Assembly: GCA_036897525.1 (NCBI GenBank)
Contig: JAYMTJ010000020.1
Span: 62,001 to 126,000 of the forward strand
DNA from: Pelargonium x hortorum
Lineage: Eukaryota > Streptophyta > Magnoliopsida > Geraniales > Geraniaceae
Length of the DNA: 64,000 nt
Direction of reading: 5' to 3'
Shown here: positions 50,300 to 62,369 of the stretch, piece by piece
Numbering within the stretch: position 1 is the first letter of the stretch
Layout: every line of letters starts with the position of its first letter
Made by a program: the position numbers and the translations under genes
The notes under the pieces: model-generated
What the model was told of the DNA's origin: nothing
Seen by the model: the letters and a program-made list of their open reading frames with translations, nothing else
Databases searched by the model: none

Positions 50300-52070
50300 A
50301 ACCAGAACCGGATTTCTAGACTAGAGAGCATTCCCAACGCTGTTTCCTTCTTTACTAACTAGGATAGGGTTCAGGTTGTACAACTAGTACTAATTCTTTC
50401 CTTTTCATGTCTAATGGAATAAGCACTCTCTCTTGTCGAAGTCAAGGTGGGTATTAAGACTTCTTAGGTTTAGATAAGGAAGGTTAGGATTGTACTCTTT
50501 AGTGTAGGAAGGTCAATCGATGCTAAGTATACTTAGTTCTTCTGTGTAAGCTAGGAAAGGTAGTTAAGTAGGCTAAGAAGAAACATGAAGATAAGAGTTC
50601 CACCCATTGAGCTTTTGTTTCCTCTTTCTATATCTATAATAGAGTGCTTTCCATGTGTATAGCAAGTAAGGTGTTCTTGTTTTAGTGAGTATTTAAATAT
50701 TAAATTAATAAATGTTAGGTCTTACAAGCCTATAAGGTAAGAAAAATTAGGTACATACCAGAGGTAGAGTCTCCCCGGATCATAAAGGGTTTCTATTCTA
50801 CAAGGAACATTATATAACTATAACTATTTTGATTATACACACCTAAATAATATTAGCCTTAGATCTTTGGGATTGACTGGTATTTGAGAGGGATTTCCTA
50901 TGAATTCTTAAGAAATGAGAGAGGGCTTTAGCAAGGAACATACAGAGCTATTGTATTTACATCCTCTTTCTTTCACTTTGCTCTGGTAATTGAGAATGAT
51001 TTCTCAGGATATTGAGTACCAGTTTGCATCTGTATTAGCTAGGACTCAGGATCTCCCAAGGTTCTTATCCTCCTTATCGATAAGCTACATAGAACAGGTT
51101 TCATTATCCTTAACAACTGTAATATTACTACTATCTATACAATAATACAATAACTCCTCTATGGCTCCAGTACAAGTTCAACGATAAGAACATGGGACAA
51201 GTTGTCTTTGTTCTTGTATTCTATTCGGGTAAAGCAAGTTCTCTTAGGACCACTTCAATACCCCTCCGATTCGTCCCTAACCAAGCTAAGAATCCTTCTT
51301 TTGTAGCTTGTACTTGTAAGGGTAAGAGCTAATGCCAGTAAGGAAGTATAGAATGAATTGAGGAGAACAGATTCAATTTCACTGAGTTGTAATGGACATC
51401 AGATCAGAATAGAGGAAGGACTCACATTTAAGGTAGGGATTGCGCAAGTGAGCTGTCAGTGTAGGCACAGTCCCGGGAAGTGCTGTCTCATTAGTAGTAG
51501 TCAGTAAGAGCAAGAACTCAGCCCGTTAAGAAGGTCAGTCAGAGATGGAATTAGAATCACTCCACTTGAAACTGAAGACATCAGAACTGATCTTTACTGG
51601 AATAGCCGGTAAAGCTGATAAGAGAATGATTTTCTTGTAAGGAGTAGCACTTCTTGACTGATAGAATGGATTGTAAAAGCGAGATTAGCCAATAGAAGTT
51701 GTTATAGTTATAGTTATAGTTATTATGAATAGTTCATAATGAAACCTTTCTTAATTCATCCTAATGTACTTGCAAGTGCTACCTGAAATCACCAATCCCA
51801 CTAACCAATAGGTGCTTTACTCTGGCTATACCATCAGCTGCATTGGAAATTCAAGGCTCTAGTCGAGGGACCTGCACCGTGGGCAAGAGCTACAGCTTTC
51901 ACCGGGTTCTCAAGGTTCTTAAGGTTTCTAAGATAGGACATTCTATATTTGATTGAGGAACGTATTCTTCGACACAGTTGTTAACCTCACTGGCTAAATA
52001 CCTCTTCAATCCCAATGGCAATAGAGATGCTTAGCGGGATCCTGCTGGGTGTAGTACATTTTCTAAGCCC
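50300..52070. other. Less A+T-skewed patch
   Basis: Word use resembles the 33 kb patch. A diverged copy of the 21-nt repeat lies at about 50402-50424 (tttcatgtctaa then ggaataagc). The word gccggtaaag at about 51605 recurs near 56982. No gene is visible. Confidence 0.4.
51701..51722. repeat. (GTTATA)3.7 short tandem repeat
   Basis: Three full copies and a partial one. Confidence 0.9.
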
Positions 52071-53330
52071 AGCCCTGTATTCAAAACCTTGCAATTTCTT
52101 ATCTTATAAGGTAAAAATGATTGATTCTTCAGTATCATCTTTTAGAAAAAACGAAGCCCATCAGTAAAAAAACTGGTAAGGATTACCCAAGAACAAAAGT
52201 AAAGTAAGCACTTAAAGTTCTTTTTTAGAACTTAGCTTAGCTTATTAAAAAAAAAGTTTTTTCACCCTAAGCCTAAGCTTTAGCTTTTTATGAGATTCAT
52301 TTTCCTTGGAGGACCTGAATTACCCACGTTTGGAGCATAGTTGCAAGTAAAACCGATATAAGCGCTTATGAATAATAATGAATATACTTGCCTTGAACAC
52401 AGAATAATGTTATTAGCTAGATTTTGGGTTTATTCTCTGTTTATTACGCCCTTGTAATTGCAAATCTTAATAAAGCTATACTTAACCCTGCCTAAGGTAG
52501 AGCTTTTTAGTTGCTATCCTTTTTTTAACCAACCTGTTCTGTTGGCTTTTAGTTTACCACAAATAATGAATATACCTGAGCCTTTTCGCCCAATTAAATT
52601 AAACAAGACTTAACTCGGAACTTTAGTAATACTCTGAAAAAAGAAACAAAAATCTGAACAGGAGTACTACTCGATAAGGCTCGATTACTTACTACAATAC
52701 AAGATTTGTCACGAACGGAATACTTCTGTGTCTTTAAAATTAGGGCCCTTTATTTGAGGGGTTGTGTTTATGCGGCCCAGGGGAAAGGAAAATCTAAAGT
52801 ACTAAACTTCCGAGATTCTCTAATTATAATTATTAGATGGGACTCTCCACCAGAAAGGTTATACCAAATAAATTGACTGAGTCTTTACCTTACCTGGGTA
52901 TTCTAACAAGAGAAAAAAACAGTGCTTGTATGCTTTTTTTGTGCTATTTGACTGGGTTCTATAGCTTGTGCTAAGTGGCTTTTCTAAGAAAAGACTCAAA
53001 CCTCTCTTGGCAAGGGGCTCTTGTCTCTGACTTCAAGTTTCTAAATAAAGTGTAAACATAGAGAGCTAGGAGGGTTTCAGGAATAGGTTTCTTCGGGATC
53101 TTTTACTAGTTTTCTTAGTTTTAGATAAGCACAAGGTAGAACCCTTCTTAATTAAATAAAATAGGTTTTACAAGAAGGAAATTCCAAGGTAATTTGCCAG
53201 GGAAGGCTACTCATTCGATTCACTAAGAATTTTAGATGTTTTATTTAAGGGAAATGCTTTTTTTTACAAATTAGGATTTGTTTCGTAGGTTCCGCTAAAC
53301 TAAAATAAATAGGAATATAATTAAGGGGGT
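52071..53330. other. A+T-rich spacer
   Basis: Nothing is supported. At 52475-52504 the words ctata and cctaaggtag echo the LSU helix 69/71 segment, but too weakly to list as a gene. Confidence 0.65.
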
Positions 53331-53340
53331 ATTTAACTAT

Positions 53341-53516
53341 ATTCGAGAGGGAGCACAAGCTAATACAAGTACAGGCAGCATTAAGACTAGCTAGAAGAGG
53401 AAGAGTATAACAGCTAGCATCATTACACTAACAACAAAAGTATCAAGACTTTTTAAGAAAGCTACCTGGGCTCCTAAAACCGCCCAGATTAAGAATAAGT
53501 AGTAAGCCCCTCCTCT
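53341..53516 (+). repeat. Lys/Thr/Ala-coding repeat family, locus 4
   Basis: One frame reads AQANTSTGSIKTS, then, after a stop, a further Lys/Thr/Ser-rich stretch containing KKATWAPKTAQIKNK. The NTSTGSIK and W/GxAPK parts parallel loci 1 and 2. Strongly purine-rich on this strand. I see no start codon and no known domain. Confidence 0.35.
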
Positions 53517-53864
53517 TTAATTTGTCTTTTTAGGTATGAAAAGACTTCATTTTCTTAGCACGGATTGCTTAAAAATAAAGAGGTACTCTCATATTAGACT
53601 TGTCTGTAGCACCTAGAATCCCCACTTATGCCTTTTGTAAAGCACTACTAATTACAAGTGGAACTTTGAAAAAAGTATAAGTATAACTACCCTCATTATC
53701 TCCCCGAGGCTATTCTGTTAATGATAAGGACAAATAAGACAAGAGGAATACACCTTACTTACTAAACAATAGGGACTCTTTTTTTTTATAAACTATCTAT
53801 CTATCTAATTAAGTTAATAACAGTATAACACTATACTAACTATTAAGACTCCTCTATATATAAG

Positions 53865-53998
53865 ACAAGGAATACAGTAGCTGCTCTGATACGGGTATCT
53901 CCCTTAACAGGTATAGCTCTCACTCATTAGGAAAGGTCTAGCTCCTAAGAAAACAGTTCTAGGTATAGGTATTGGGCTTAAGAACCATGAATATGAGT
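53865..53998 (+). repeat. Lys/Thr/Ala-coding repeat family, locus 5
   Basis: This shares three separate words with other members: ggaatacagtagct (53869-53882, locus 1), caggtatagct (about 53908, locus 2) and ggtctagctcctaaga (53935-53950, locus 2). The last frame reads KGLAPKKTVLGIGIGLK before a stop. The words occur in a slightly different order from locus 2, which points to rearranged or short tandem units. Confidence 0.45.
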
Positions 53999-53999
53999 A

Positions 54000-55440
54000 A
54001 GCATTTTTCAGGTCTGTTAGAGACTTTTTTGTCAAATGAGTTTTTTTCCTGAGAATTTTAGTTTAAGTCTAGTTTTTTCTGCTTTTGTTGTTGGATATCC
54101 TAATTGTATACACTAACTCTGACTCTTAAGAATCCCGTCAATTAAGGGTATCTTCTTACTTTCTTTTCTATTTTTCAATTTGTTTAGGCTAGCTTACTTG
54201 ATTATAGGTTTTTCTTATCTTAGTAGAGGCATTACTACTTATTAGTATAGAGCTTCCTTTTAGTACTACTTTTAAAGGAAACCTAATTTACTTACTTAAA
54301 TTGCCTTGGGCCTATCAACTTTGGGAAGCAATTGCATTCTATTACGAGCTTTTAAGAGAGCTAGTCTCTTATCAGGCGGACTTGTTAAAAAAAATACAAT
54401 ATGACTCACAAAGCAAGACAGCTAATCCATGAAAGGTGCGGTATGTCTCTTATAGCAGGCGGATTCGAACCTATTAAATTAAATACTTGATAAAAGCCCT
54501 TGCGTTAGTCTCATCTCATGTCTAAGAAAGTTTACTTCTTGTTGCTCCAGAGAAAGAGAAGTAATTCAAGAATTTCTATACTTTATTACTATTTACTAGC
54601 TTTTCAGCCCTCAGAGTAATAAGAATTGAGGGGGTTCGAAATAAGTATAACAGTATATGACTTCCTAATTAGGAGAATAGATTACTACCTGAAAGATCCT
54701 AGCTAACGCTAAGAACCCAAAACTTTCGAATTAGCGCAGACCACAATAAGAGTGTCCTTGGAGTTTACAAAACTGTTTGTTATATAAGTAAGATATCCTG
54801 CTGAATTAAGTTTAGTTTAAAGGCTCCTAAAGATACAAACGCCTAACCAAATATTGGCAGTTAGTCACAGAAAAGTCTAGGATTAGTAGCTAAACTTTAG
54901 TATATTATTCATATTCTACAGCCTCTTTATACTCGTATACCTTCTATCTCTTAGCTATCAAACAGGTTTTTTTTAGGGTTCTACCCTTATTCCTTTTCGA
55001 TTTTTAGTATAACTGACCTTTTCTTAATGGAACTTTATTACAGTCCTGCAGTCTTGTGCAAATGATATAGATCTCTGAATAGCAGCGTGCATTGAATACC
55101 TACACCTACCAAAGCAAAACCGCTTAGATAGTAGATAGAAACCCAAAAATCTTCATTAAAATTAAGAAGAGGGTTACTACTCCAAAATAGGCGAACAAGG
55201 AACTAAACACCTTATTAAGGGGATGCCTAGGTTTAGAATTTGACTTAGATAGGAAGAGAGTGCCCACAGGACATAACCCTTTTTTTCTGAAGAACCAAAA
55301 TGACTAAAAAAAAAAGACTAAAGACAGTTTACCATATAATCATATATATATCATAATATATAAAGCAGGTGCCTTTAAAAAGAGAGTTGTGTATATAGGA
55401 TGTCCCACTCCCGTAAGTTTCTGCCTTGCAGCTATAACCA
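54000..55440. other. A+T-rich spacer
   Basis: No gene. It contains the tRNA-like patch at 54.46 kb and long A/T runs. Confidence 0.7.
54451..54520 (-). pseudogene. tRNA-like relic
   Basis: On the minus strand AATAGGTTCGAATCCGCC is a near-consensus T-arm 5' side and loop. ACTAACGCAAGGGCTT upstream is very similar to the D-arm side of the 20.6 kb relic (GGTAACGCAAGAGCTT), so the two may descend from the same tRNA. No closed stems remain. Confidence 0.35.
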
Positions 55441-55444
55441 GAAG

Positions 55445-55465
55445 TCCTTACACACCGCACCAAAA
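55445..55465 (+). rRNA. Possible small-subunit rRNA h44 5'-strand fragment (weak)
   Basis: CCTTACACACCGCACC resembles the universal decoding-site segment TTGTACACACCGCCCGTC, which pairs across from the 3' element seen at 3.39 kb. The match covers nine consecutive core bases with one near miss on each side. It would be attractive as the partner fragment, but it is short. Confidence 0.2.
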
Positions 55466-55559
55466 GAGCCCCTTTAGTGAAATAGCGTCTCCTTAGATAG
55501 TTATTTGCGCAGGAATAGCCCCAAAGGTTAACCTCGATTTCAGTTTATGAAGAACTTAT

Positions 55560-57580
55560 AGGCATTTCCACTATCGGTTTTGGATTGTGTAAACCTACTC
55601 ATAAGCTGGTCAATCTATGCCAAGGCAAGCTCTTTCAACTCTAAGAAGGTACCAAGAAACACTTCCAAGTACTAATAAGAATAAGGAACCTCCAGATAAA
55701 GGTACTCAAAGAGCTACCAACTCCTCCAAATCTTAATCCTGGTACGGGCTCCAGTAAAGAAAGTTAAGCTAAAAAAGATCCCCACCAAAGGTAAGCTTAC
55801 TTAGAAGTCCAATCGTAACTAAGCTGAGAAGGTAATGAAAGAAGTTGAACTTTAAGGTGGTCAATCCCAGTAAAGGAACTTAAGTCCTCTTTCTTTGAAA
55901 GCCTCTTAATCTTATTTAGGTTAGAGTCTTATTCTTATCTGAGAGTCCTAATTCTTTATAACCTGTTTATTTAGGCTTAGATTGAGTCCTTTACCAGCTA
56001 TACAAGGTTCCTCAAAAGACAAAAGCCCAGAACTGGAATACATTATTGGAAACCTCCTCATGACAACACAGACTTTCATGACCATCTTACTTAGATTCAT
56101 TACCTTTATAGGAGAAATATGCCACCTTAGCCCCTTAGCTCTTCTCTTGACCGGTTAGAAAAGGATTTCCTCAATTAACTGTGAATTCAGAGGAAGATGA
56201 GTCGAGTGTTCTTGATGGTATAGCAAGAGTCAAGCACCTGTTGGTTAGTGGGATAGTGTAAAGAAGGTCATGCAAAAGGTGGATCACTCATTCTCTAGTC
56301 TAAGTATCTACACAGTCTCTGTAATTAAGATAATGTCCTATCTACTATCTTAGTACCCTTTGGGATAGGGTAGATGTAGAGCTAAAGGAGAGAGATCCTA
56401 ATACTGACTAAGCCGGCAAGACTGATAGAATCTCTTACCAATCAACCAAAACTTCCTTCTAATCAGCTTAAATATTAAAGAAATCCTATCCTGGAAGTCT
56501 ATCTTATCAGTCCAAAGAAGGTAATGAATCTAAGATGCTACATTAAGAAAATAACCTGAAAGTCAATGTACTAACCTACAAACACACAGAGTCCGAGTGT
56601 CTAACTAACCTAATCTAATCTGTAAATCCCCCTTCGGTGGCCGCCTAGTCTGTTACTCTTAGGTCCTAACCAACTGAAATACCCTTAACCTAACCCCAAC
56701 TAAGCAACCTATAACATTATCTCTTGCTAGGAACCAGTTCTAATCTTTCTAACAAATCCTAGGAACATACTCTAAACCCTACTTAACTAGAAATCCCACT
56801 TACCTTAAACCTCAGAACTATCACTCGCAAGTCCACTCACTATCCTCTACCTAAGGTGCCACGACCATCTCTAAGGGATCCTTCTCCAATCTCTCGCAGC
56901 TTAATGAAAGCCCTTGACCGGTAAAGGAATAAATACATAAACTGAATTTTCTTGTCTGAAAGTTAACTAAAAAATCCACCTGCCGGTAAAGAGATTGTAC
57001 TCAAAGAACTACCTACCTCAAAGTAATAGTAATAAAGAGGACCTCCTGAGTAAATAAATCAACTGTTAATAAGTACTAATTGGGTATCTATAATCTATTA
57101 AACTGTTGGATACTTAGTAAGTGCACCTAACTCATTAACAATCCAACCCACACTGTAACCTAGGCTCTGTGCCGCATCCTTATCTTTGCTTATAACCCAT
57201 CCTAACCAAAGAAATATGTATTCAATATTTGTCCTTAGCTATCAAGTCCCTTCCAAAGAACTTCAACATCTCAAATTAACACTTACAAGATTTCTTATCT
57301 TAAAGGACTCCCTGAAAAGAAAATAAGTATCTCAACAATATATTATATATTTGTATTTAGGGTAATACAAGACTATAGCTCTAATACATAACTCTAGGGA
57401 ATAGCCTTAGCACTAGGCAACAAGAAGGCCTTTCTTCACCGGGTGTCTGCCAACTAAGCTAAGCCAAGGAGAAGTTCTCCGATAGAAGGACAAGAGTAAG
57501 GTATTAGGAATATGTCAAGTAGGTTGCGCAAGTAGGAGCACAGGCTAGGGATGGCTGGGAACTGTCATGGATTGATGGGA
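55560..57580. other. Less A+T-skewed patch, CCTAA-rich
   Basis: The plus strand is rich in cctaac/aatcc words from about 56.5 to 57.2 kb, unlike the flanks. Short open stretches occur (for example 55.63-55.76 kb, Lys/Pro-rich), but no gene is recognisable. The patch may be an insertion of different origin, like those at 11, 33 and 51 kb. Confidence 0.4.
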
Positions 57581-57659
57581 GGTTTTGTTAGAGCTTTTAA
57601 ATTGATTTGTTTCTGATTGGAAGGAAGTGTTATTGGGACCTCTACGCAAACCTACTACC

Positions 57660-57790
57660 TATTTTCTTCTTAGTCTTTTCTCTGTCTTACGAGCCCTTGT
57701 ATTAGTGTCTTCTGTCTTAGGAGTCTTACTCTTCGTATTCCCTATCTTAGGGATTATATAATTTATTAGTATAGAGAGTTTAACAGAAAA
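57660..57790 (-). repeat. Lys/Thr/Ala-coding repeat family, locus 6
   Basis: On the minus strand one frame reads PKIGNTKSKTPKTEDTNTR and continues Arg/Lys-rich to a stop. aagatagggaatacgaagag here matches 16 of 20 or so positions of aagacagggaataccaaaac at 58.69 kb (minus), so the two are related. No start codon. Confidence 0.4.
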
Positions 57791-57842
57791 AAAATCTCTT
57801 TATTTAAAATGAAGTCTAAAACCCTATTATATCTATATATTA

Positions 57843-57905
57843 GGATCCAACCGGATTTGACCTCGCCTTTACTTATGGGTTATACATATTTAAGAAGACT
57901 CTAGT
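57843..57905 (-). pseudogene. tRNA-like patch
   Basis: On the minus strand AAGGCGAGGTCAAATCCGG resembles a variable loop and T-arm with one or two bases missing, and ATAACCCATAAGT lies in the anticodon region. It cannot be folded. Confidence 0.2.
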
Positions 57906-57947
57906 AAGAGCAAGTTCAATTTCAGAAGCTAACCTTTCTTTTACCCA

Positions 57948-57970
57948 TCAGTATCAGTATCAGTATCAGT
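57948..57970. repeat. (TCAGTA)3.8 short tandem repeat
   Basis: Three full copies and a partial one. Confidence 0.9.
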
Positions 57971-58217
57971 TCAGTAGCAAAAAATCTATACCAAATTACT
58001 TTCCTAAAAAGCTTTGCCCGGTGAAAGACCCAGGTTCTCTCTATATTTAAGCTTGAAAAACACAACAGAAATTCCTGCTATTACGTAATCTTTTCCGTAC
58101 AAACTCTTCTTTAAGGACTCCCTTACTTACTTTTATCGATTTTTGAAAGAACGAGATTTTTAGCCCCATGTCATTTCAATTCTTTCAGAAGCCCGTGTCT
58201 TAGAGGCTTTGGTTTTC

Positions 58218-58238
58218 TTAGTGCCTTACTGTAGCCTT
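58218..58238 (-). repeat. Lys/Thr/Ala-coding repeat family, locus 7
   Basis: On the minus strand this 21-nt block (aaggctacagtaaggcacta plus one base) matches 58647-58667 at 19 of 21 positions. In the shared frame it encodes KATVRH followed by a stop, against KAAVRH and stop in the other copy. Conserved frame and stop suggest both descend from one coding end. Confidence 0.5.
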
Positions 58239-58639
58239 TTCTTTGTAGCCGCACTCTTCTGAGTCCTGATAGCTAGGATTGTCTCTTATTTGTATTAGTA
58301 CTCCTCTTTATAAGTCAAAATAACAGTATAGTTATAGGTAATTTATTACTCCTTTGTAGCTTTCCGTATAGAGCTTTTTTTAATATTATTAGAGTAGTTT
58401 GCTCTGGGTTTCCTTAGTTAAAAGGATCTACTCCTATGCTTTGACCTTTTAAATGAAAGAAAAGAGCAGAAATTACACTGTATATTTGTAACGGTAGAGA
58501 AATAGCTGCAATTTCACTAACCTTTCTTCTAGAGGAACTTACCACTACCTATAAAAGAGGAATACAACTCAAAAGCATACAATTTCAAAATTACGACTCA
58601 ACGAAAATACGAAATTCATGAAAGTTTGTTTGAAAAGGT

Positions 58640-58715
58640 ACTTCTTTTAGTGTCTTACTGCAGCCTTCGTAGCTATACTTGTAGTTTTGGTATTCCCTGT
58701 CTTATTGTAGTAATA
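58640..58715 (-). repeat. Lys/Thr/Ala-coding repeat family, locus 8
   Basis: On the minus strand one frame reads NKTGNTKTTSIATKAAVRH and stop. GNTK is shared with locus 6, SIAT with locus 1 and KA(A/T)VRH-stop with locus 7. The 106-codon plus-strand frame over 58626-58946 is the antisense shadow of this and the next member. Confidence 0.45.
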
Positions 58716-58799
58716 ACCTATTCAAGTTCAAGCCCCTTTTATAACCCCGCTCTAATATTAGAGGGGGGTTGCCCTTTCTTAAGTACTAGATTATCCAGT

Positions 58800-58935
58800 T
58801 ACTGGTTTGTCATTAATATAGCAGCTTCAGTGACTCCAGTCTGCTTTGCTTTAAAGGGAGCTGCCATATTAGAAGAAGAAGGATATACTAGATCGCTAAA
58901 AGGTTTATTAGGACTCACTTCACTGCTCCACTCTT
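58800..58935 (-). repeat. Lys/Thr/Ala-coding repeat family, locus 9
   Basis: On the minus strand a frame of about 40 codons contains NMAAPFKAKQTGVTEAAILM and then NQ-stop, and has an internal ATG. Bases 58836-58850 (minus) match 14 of 15 positions of 19465-19479 in locus 2. This is the only member with an in-frame ATG before the conserved part. Confidence 0.4.
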
Positions 58936-59141
58936 ATTTTAAGTAAGACACGCTCAAGGGGTTTCTTCTATCCAGCTCTTCTAATTACTTTACTAGATTG
59001 CCATAAGAGAAATGAAGAGATCACGGTTACTCTAAGACATTAAACTAAGACTTATGTTCCTAACAAGTATAAGAAGTGCCAAATGTTTAGTCAAAGGAAG
59101 TCGCATTTCAATATTTTTTCTAGATAAATGAAAGAGAATTC

Positions 59142-59159
59142 ATTTTATTTTATTTTATT
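59142..59159. repeat. (ATTTT)3.6 short tandem repeat
   Basis: Perfect pentanucleotide run. Confidence 0.9.
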
Positions 59160-62100
59160 GCGTGTTTAATTAGGAACCACTAAATACCAAGATACCGAGT
59201 TTCGCTAAGAATCTATTCACAAAGTCTGTGTCTTTAGGACCCCCGGGAACTCCTCAATAGTATGTTTTAGTAGAGTTTAAGATTCTAACAAATATGCGTT
59301 GCTATAACCAAACGGCAATATGCTCATGAAGTTAATAGAAGAGTAGTTCGCACTACGAGGAAAAATAGATGAATAAAGAAAAAAAGTCCCTCTACAGATA
59401 AGAGGTTGTAAGCAAGCAAATGACTACAATTAGTATTAGTAATTTACTAAAAGGACTTCTATCATATCAAGTATACTCATAATTTTTGGTAGTTAAAAGT
59501 TTTGAGTTCAAAATTATTTAATAATAAGGAAACCCAAGTCAGTAATTTACATGCAATAGAAACAAATCTTAAGTCCCGTAAGTCAAGCATCCTAGTAATG
59601 GAAGCTCAACAAATTCGGGATTCCCGATAGAGTTCATTTTAGTAATAGTCATAATAAAGCAAGGACTCTTGGATAAGTCAGTGAAAGATCTGTGGCACCT
59701 CTTTTAAAGTAAAGGTGGAGTCTTGTTTTATTCTGGATATTTGGATTTCAGAAAAGGGAAACTCTTTTTTGAGGTAAAGCTCTTCTTTTAATATAAGATT
59801 AATTAAGGAGAGCCAGCCCCTAGGCAAATTAATCCACTAGAATAACCCCCACTTTAAACACTTGCACGAAAACCTGTTAAATAAGAAAGTACCCGGGTAG
59901 AGAATTAAGGGCCTAATGCTTGCGGGACCCTTGAAATCCCAGTCTAAGTTCCTTGTAAGCAGAACCTGTGTTGCTCTTTCAACTCTAAATCATTATCTTC
60001 AAGATAGCTACTCCTTACCAATTAAGAGAGTTACAACCTACTATTAGAAATTCTTAAACTATGGGATCTACTTTCAAGAATAAATACAAAGCACCAACTC
60101 GAAGTGGTAAATACAAATGGCAAAGGACTGGCTTGCCAATGCCTACAATCATACAGCATTGCTAGGAAGAGAAGCATTACCTTCTATCGGAAAGTCCTCC
60201 ATGAATAAGGGTATATCAGTACAGGACCCTAGCTTCGACAGCCATAGGCCCTCTTTGGCAACCTTTAGAAAACAAGAATACCAATTAGCACCAAAGGCAA
60301 GAGAGGAATTTAGAGTTACTGAGTGGCTAGAAGAGCCTCGAGAATTTTTAGCACTATATGAAATGAAAGAGCACAACTTCATTTATAGGATAACAAACAA
60401 CACTGAAAACTCATAATGAATAGAAAAATGACAAGAAATACGCTCTTAGTCCGGTAACTGAGATATAGGAACCCTGGGTTCTAAGAGCTATCTACATAAA
60501 TTGAATTTTTAGTATAAAAAAAGGAGTTGTATGTGTACTAGAATCCATTTACTCTTTATTATTTTATAGTATTTCCAAATATTCATATTTCCCTTCTGAC
60601 TCAGGGGGTATTTACAATATAGTCATCGTAACTGAGGAAACGGCTATTAAAGTATATCAACTAAAATAGAGCTTTACATATATAATGTAATGGCGGATTC
60701 CTGGGTTTTTTTCTAAATAATTCTAAAATTAGCAAATAAAATTGAGTAAGTAATAGTACTATCTTTATTTAAAGTTACAAGTTATTTATCATTTATTGAT
60801 TGTATAGTTATAGGTTCTTCCTAGTGGTAAATATGGAACCGACCGTTGGATCTTGCCCTATTAAAATTCCTGTAGAGGGGCGTATGTAAATTGTTAAGAA
60901 GTCTTCGGCTCGTTCCTTAAAAGAAAAGTTTTCTTTTGTGTAAAGTCCCGTGAAGCTTTAACAGCAAATCCTTATTGTAGGGCCTTTTCCGCGGCCTATA
61001 ACGCAGGACCCCGTCATGTATGTTCTACTTTTTTTGTACAACTAGTTAGAAGAGTGCGCCCTTTAGCTTTACATAAATATCTCGAAATAGGGGCTTATTG
61101 CTGGATTGATTTCTGAGTATATTGACGGGAAGCTAAGCTAAGACAAGAAACAATCTACTCGGGTTTACGGGCTGTTCCCTACTATAGGAGTCCTTAGTCT
61201 TTGTTTTCGTTTTTGGGGTTTAATGAGTATATAGGTAAGTATTTGTTTGTCACTCTAGTCAAGTTATAGGAAGAATAAAAATTCGACTTGGGTTCTGTGC
61301 AAAATTTGTCTTATCCCCTTTCCCTTTTACGCAACTCCCTTTAGTAAAGACGTTAATTAAGGAAAACGACCTTTTTGATAATAAATCGAGCATCTAGTCA
61401 GTAACAACTCCTATAAATTTGAAATACTGGTACAGAGTCTCCCGTCAACGTTAAAACTAGTTAAAATACCCCTAACTTCTCAAAAATGACAGGTTAGCAG
61501 CTACCTATCGAGTCCTCCTGGAGCAGGCTGTTATACTTTCTAAAAGCGTAGCGTAAACCTTAAATAAACAACTCTGTTCTGTATGAGCCAGAATACACTT
61601 ATCAAATTGTAAGAGTTACTACCAATATTGGAATTGTAGTTGGGATTGTCGTATAGTATAAATTATTATTGATTCTTTACTTTATTTGCTTCATTTCAAA
61701 CTAACGTATTAACAAGGAAACCCTCTTAAGAAAGTCATGCTAGGAATTTTACGGGTTTGTCTGTTAGAGAGTTCTTACCGAGAGTCCGAAGTACCGGGTT
61801 AGACATACTAGAATCTTGTCGAAAGACTTTTATGCCTATAACACTGTGTGCAGAACCTAATTATACAAAGCACCTCGATTCCTACACAGCGTTTTCAAGG
61901 TCGTATAGTAGAAAGAAGCCCCCAGAAAACACTGTGGTTGATATTTGCATATTGGAGTAGAGTTAGAACAATATAAGTTCTAAATGACAGGAAGGGTTTT
62001 TTCAGTTTACAATATCATCTGCAAAAACACAGAAAAGCATCTTAACCTAAGATAGGGGCTTTAGTTATATACATACAAGACAGAACCCAAGCGGAGTCTA

Positions 62101-62369
62101 AATCAATTTGTGTTGATCCAGTTTATATGGCCAAGGTAATACTTAGAATCGAGAAGGAAGCATTGTTTAAAAGCCCTAAGCCCGTCGTAACCCAATATGT
62201 AGGATGAATAATAAAGTCACGGAGGTAGGGAGTGCGGATACGGGATCCTCATAACTATAGTAATATTCTAAATTTTTGAAAAAAGTGAATGGTAAAGAAT
62301 CCGAAGGAGTTGATCTTACTTAAATTGAAATTAAAAGCTTTGACTATAAATACTTGTTAGACATCCTTA

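Larger units (their letters stand above)
43200..50300. other. Long A+T-rich spacer
   Basis: Frames at 43255-43524 (-), 44307-44507 (+), 45859-46071 (+), 47397-47615 (+) and 48801-49136 (-, 111 codons) were read and match no family. The 111-codon frame is Ser/Arg/Lys/Pro-rich with no membrane segment. The only other items are the TATTA repeat at the end and a weak rRNA-like word at 46.44 kb. Confidence 0.65.

Noticed and set aside
52475-52504. cctaaggtag with ctata upstream, reminiscent of LSU helix 69/71
   Set aside because: Spacing is wrong and no helix 69 stem is present; the same core also appears inverted near 33720.
58626-58946. 106-codon plus-strand frame
   Set aside because: It runs antisense to two members of the Lys/Thr/Ala-coding repeat family, whose conserved frames are on the minus strand.
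60117-60416. 99-codon plus-strand frame, charged
   Set aside because: Antiparallel frame of 77 codons overlaps it, and neither resembles a known protein.
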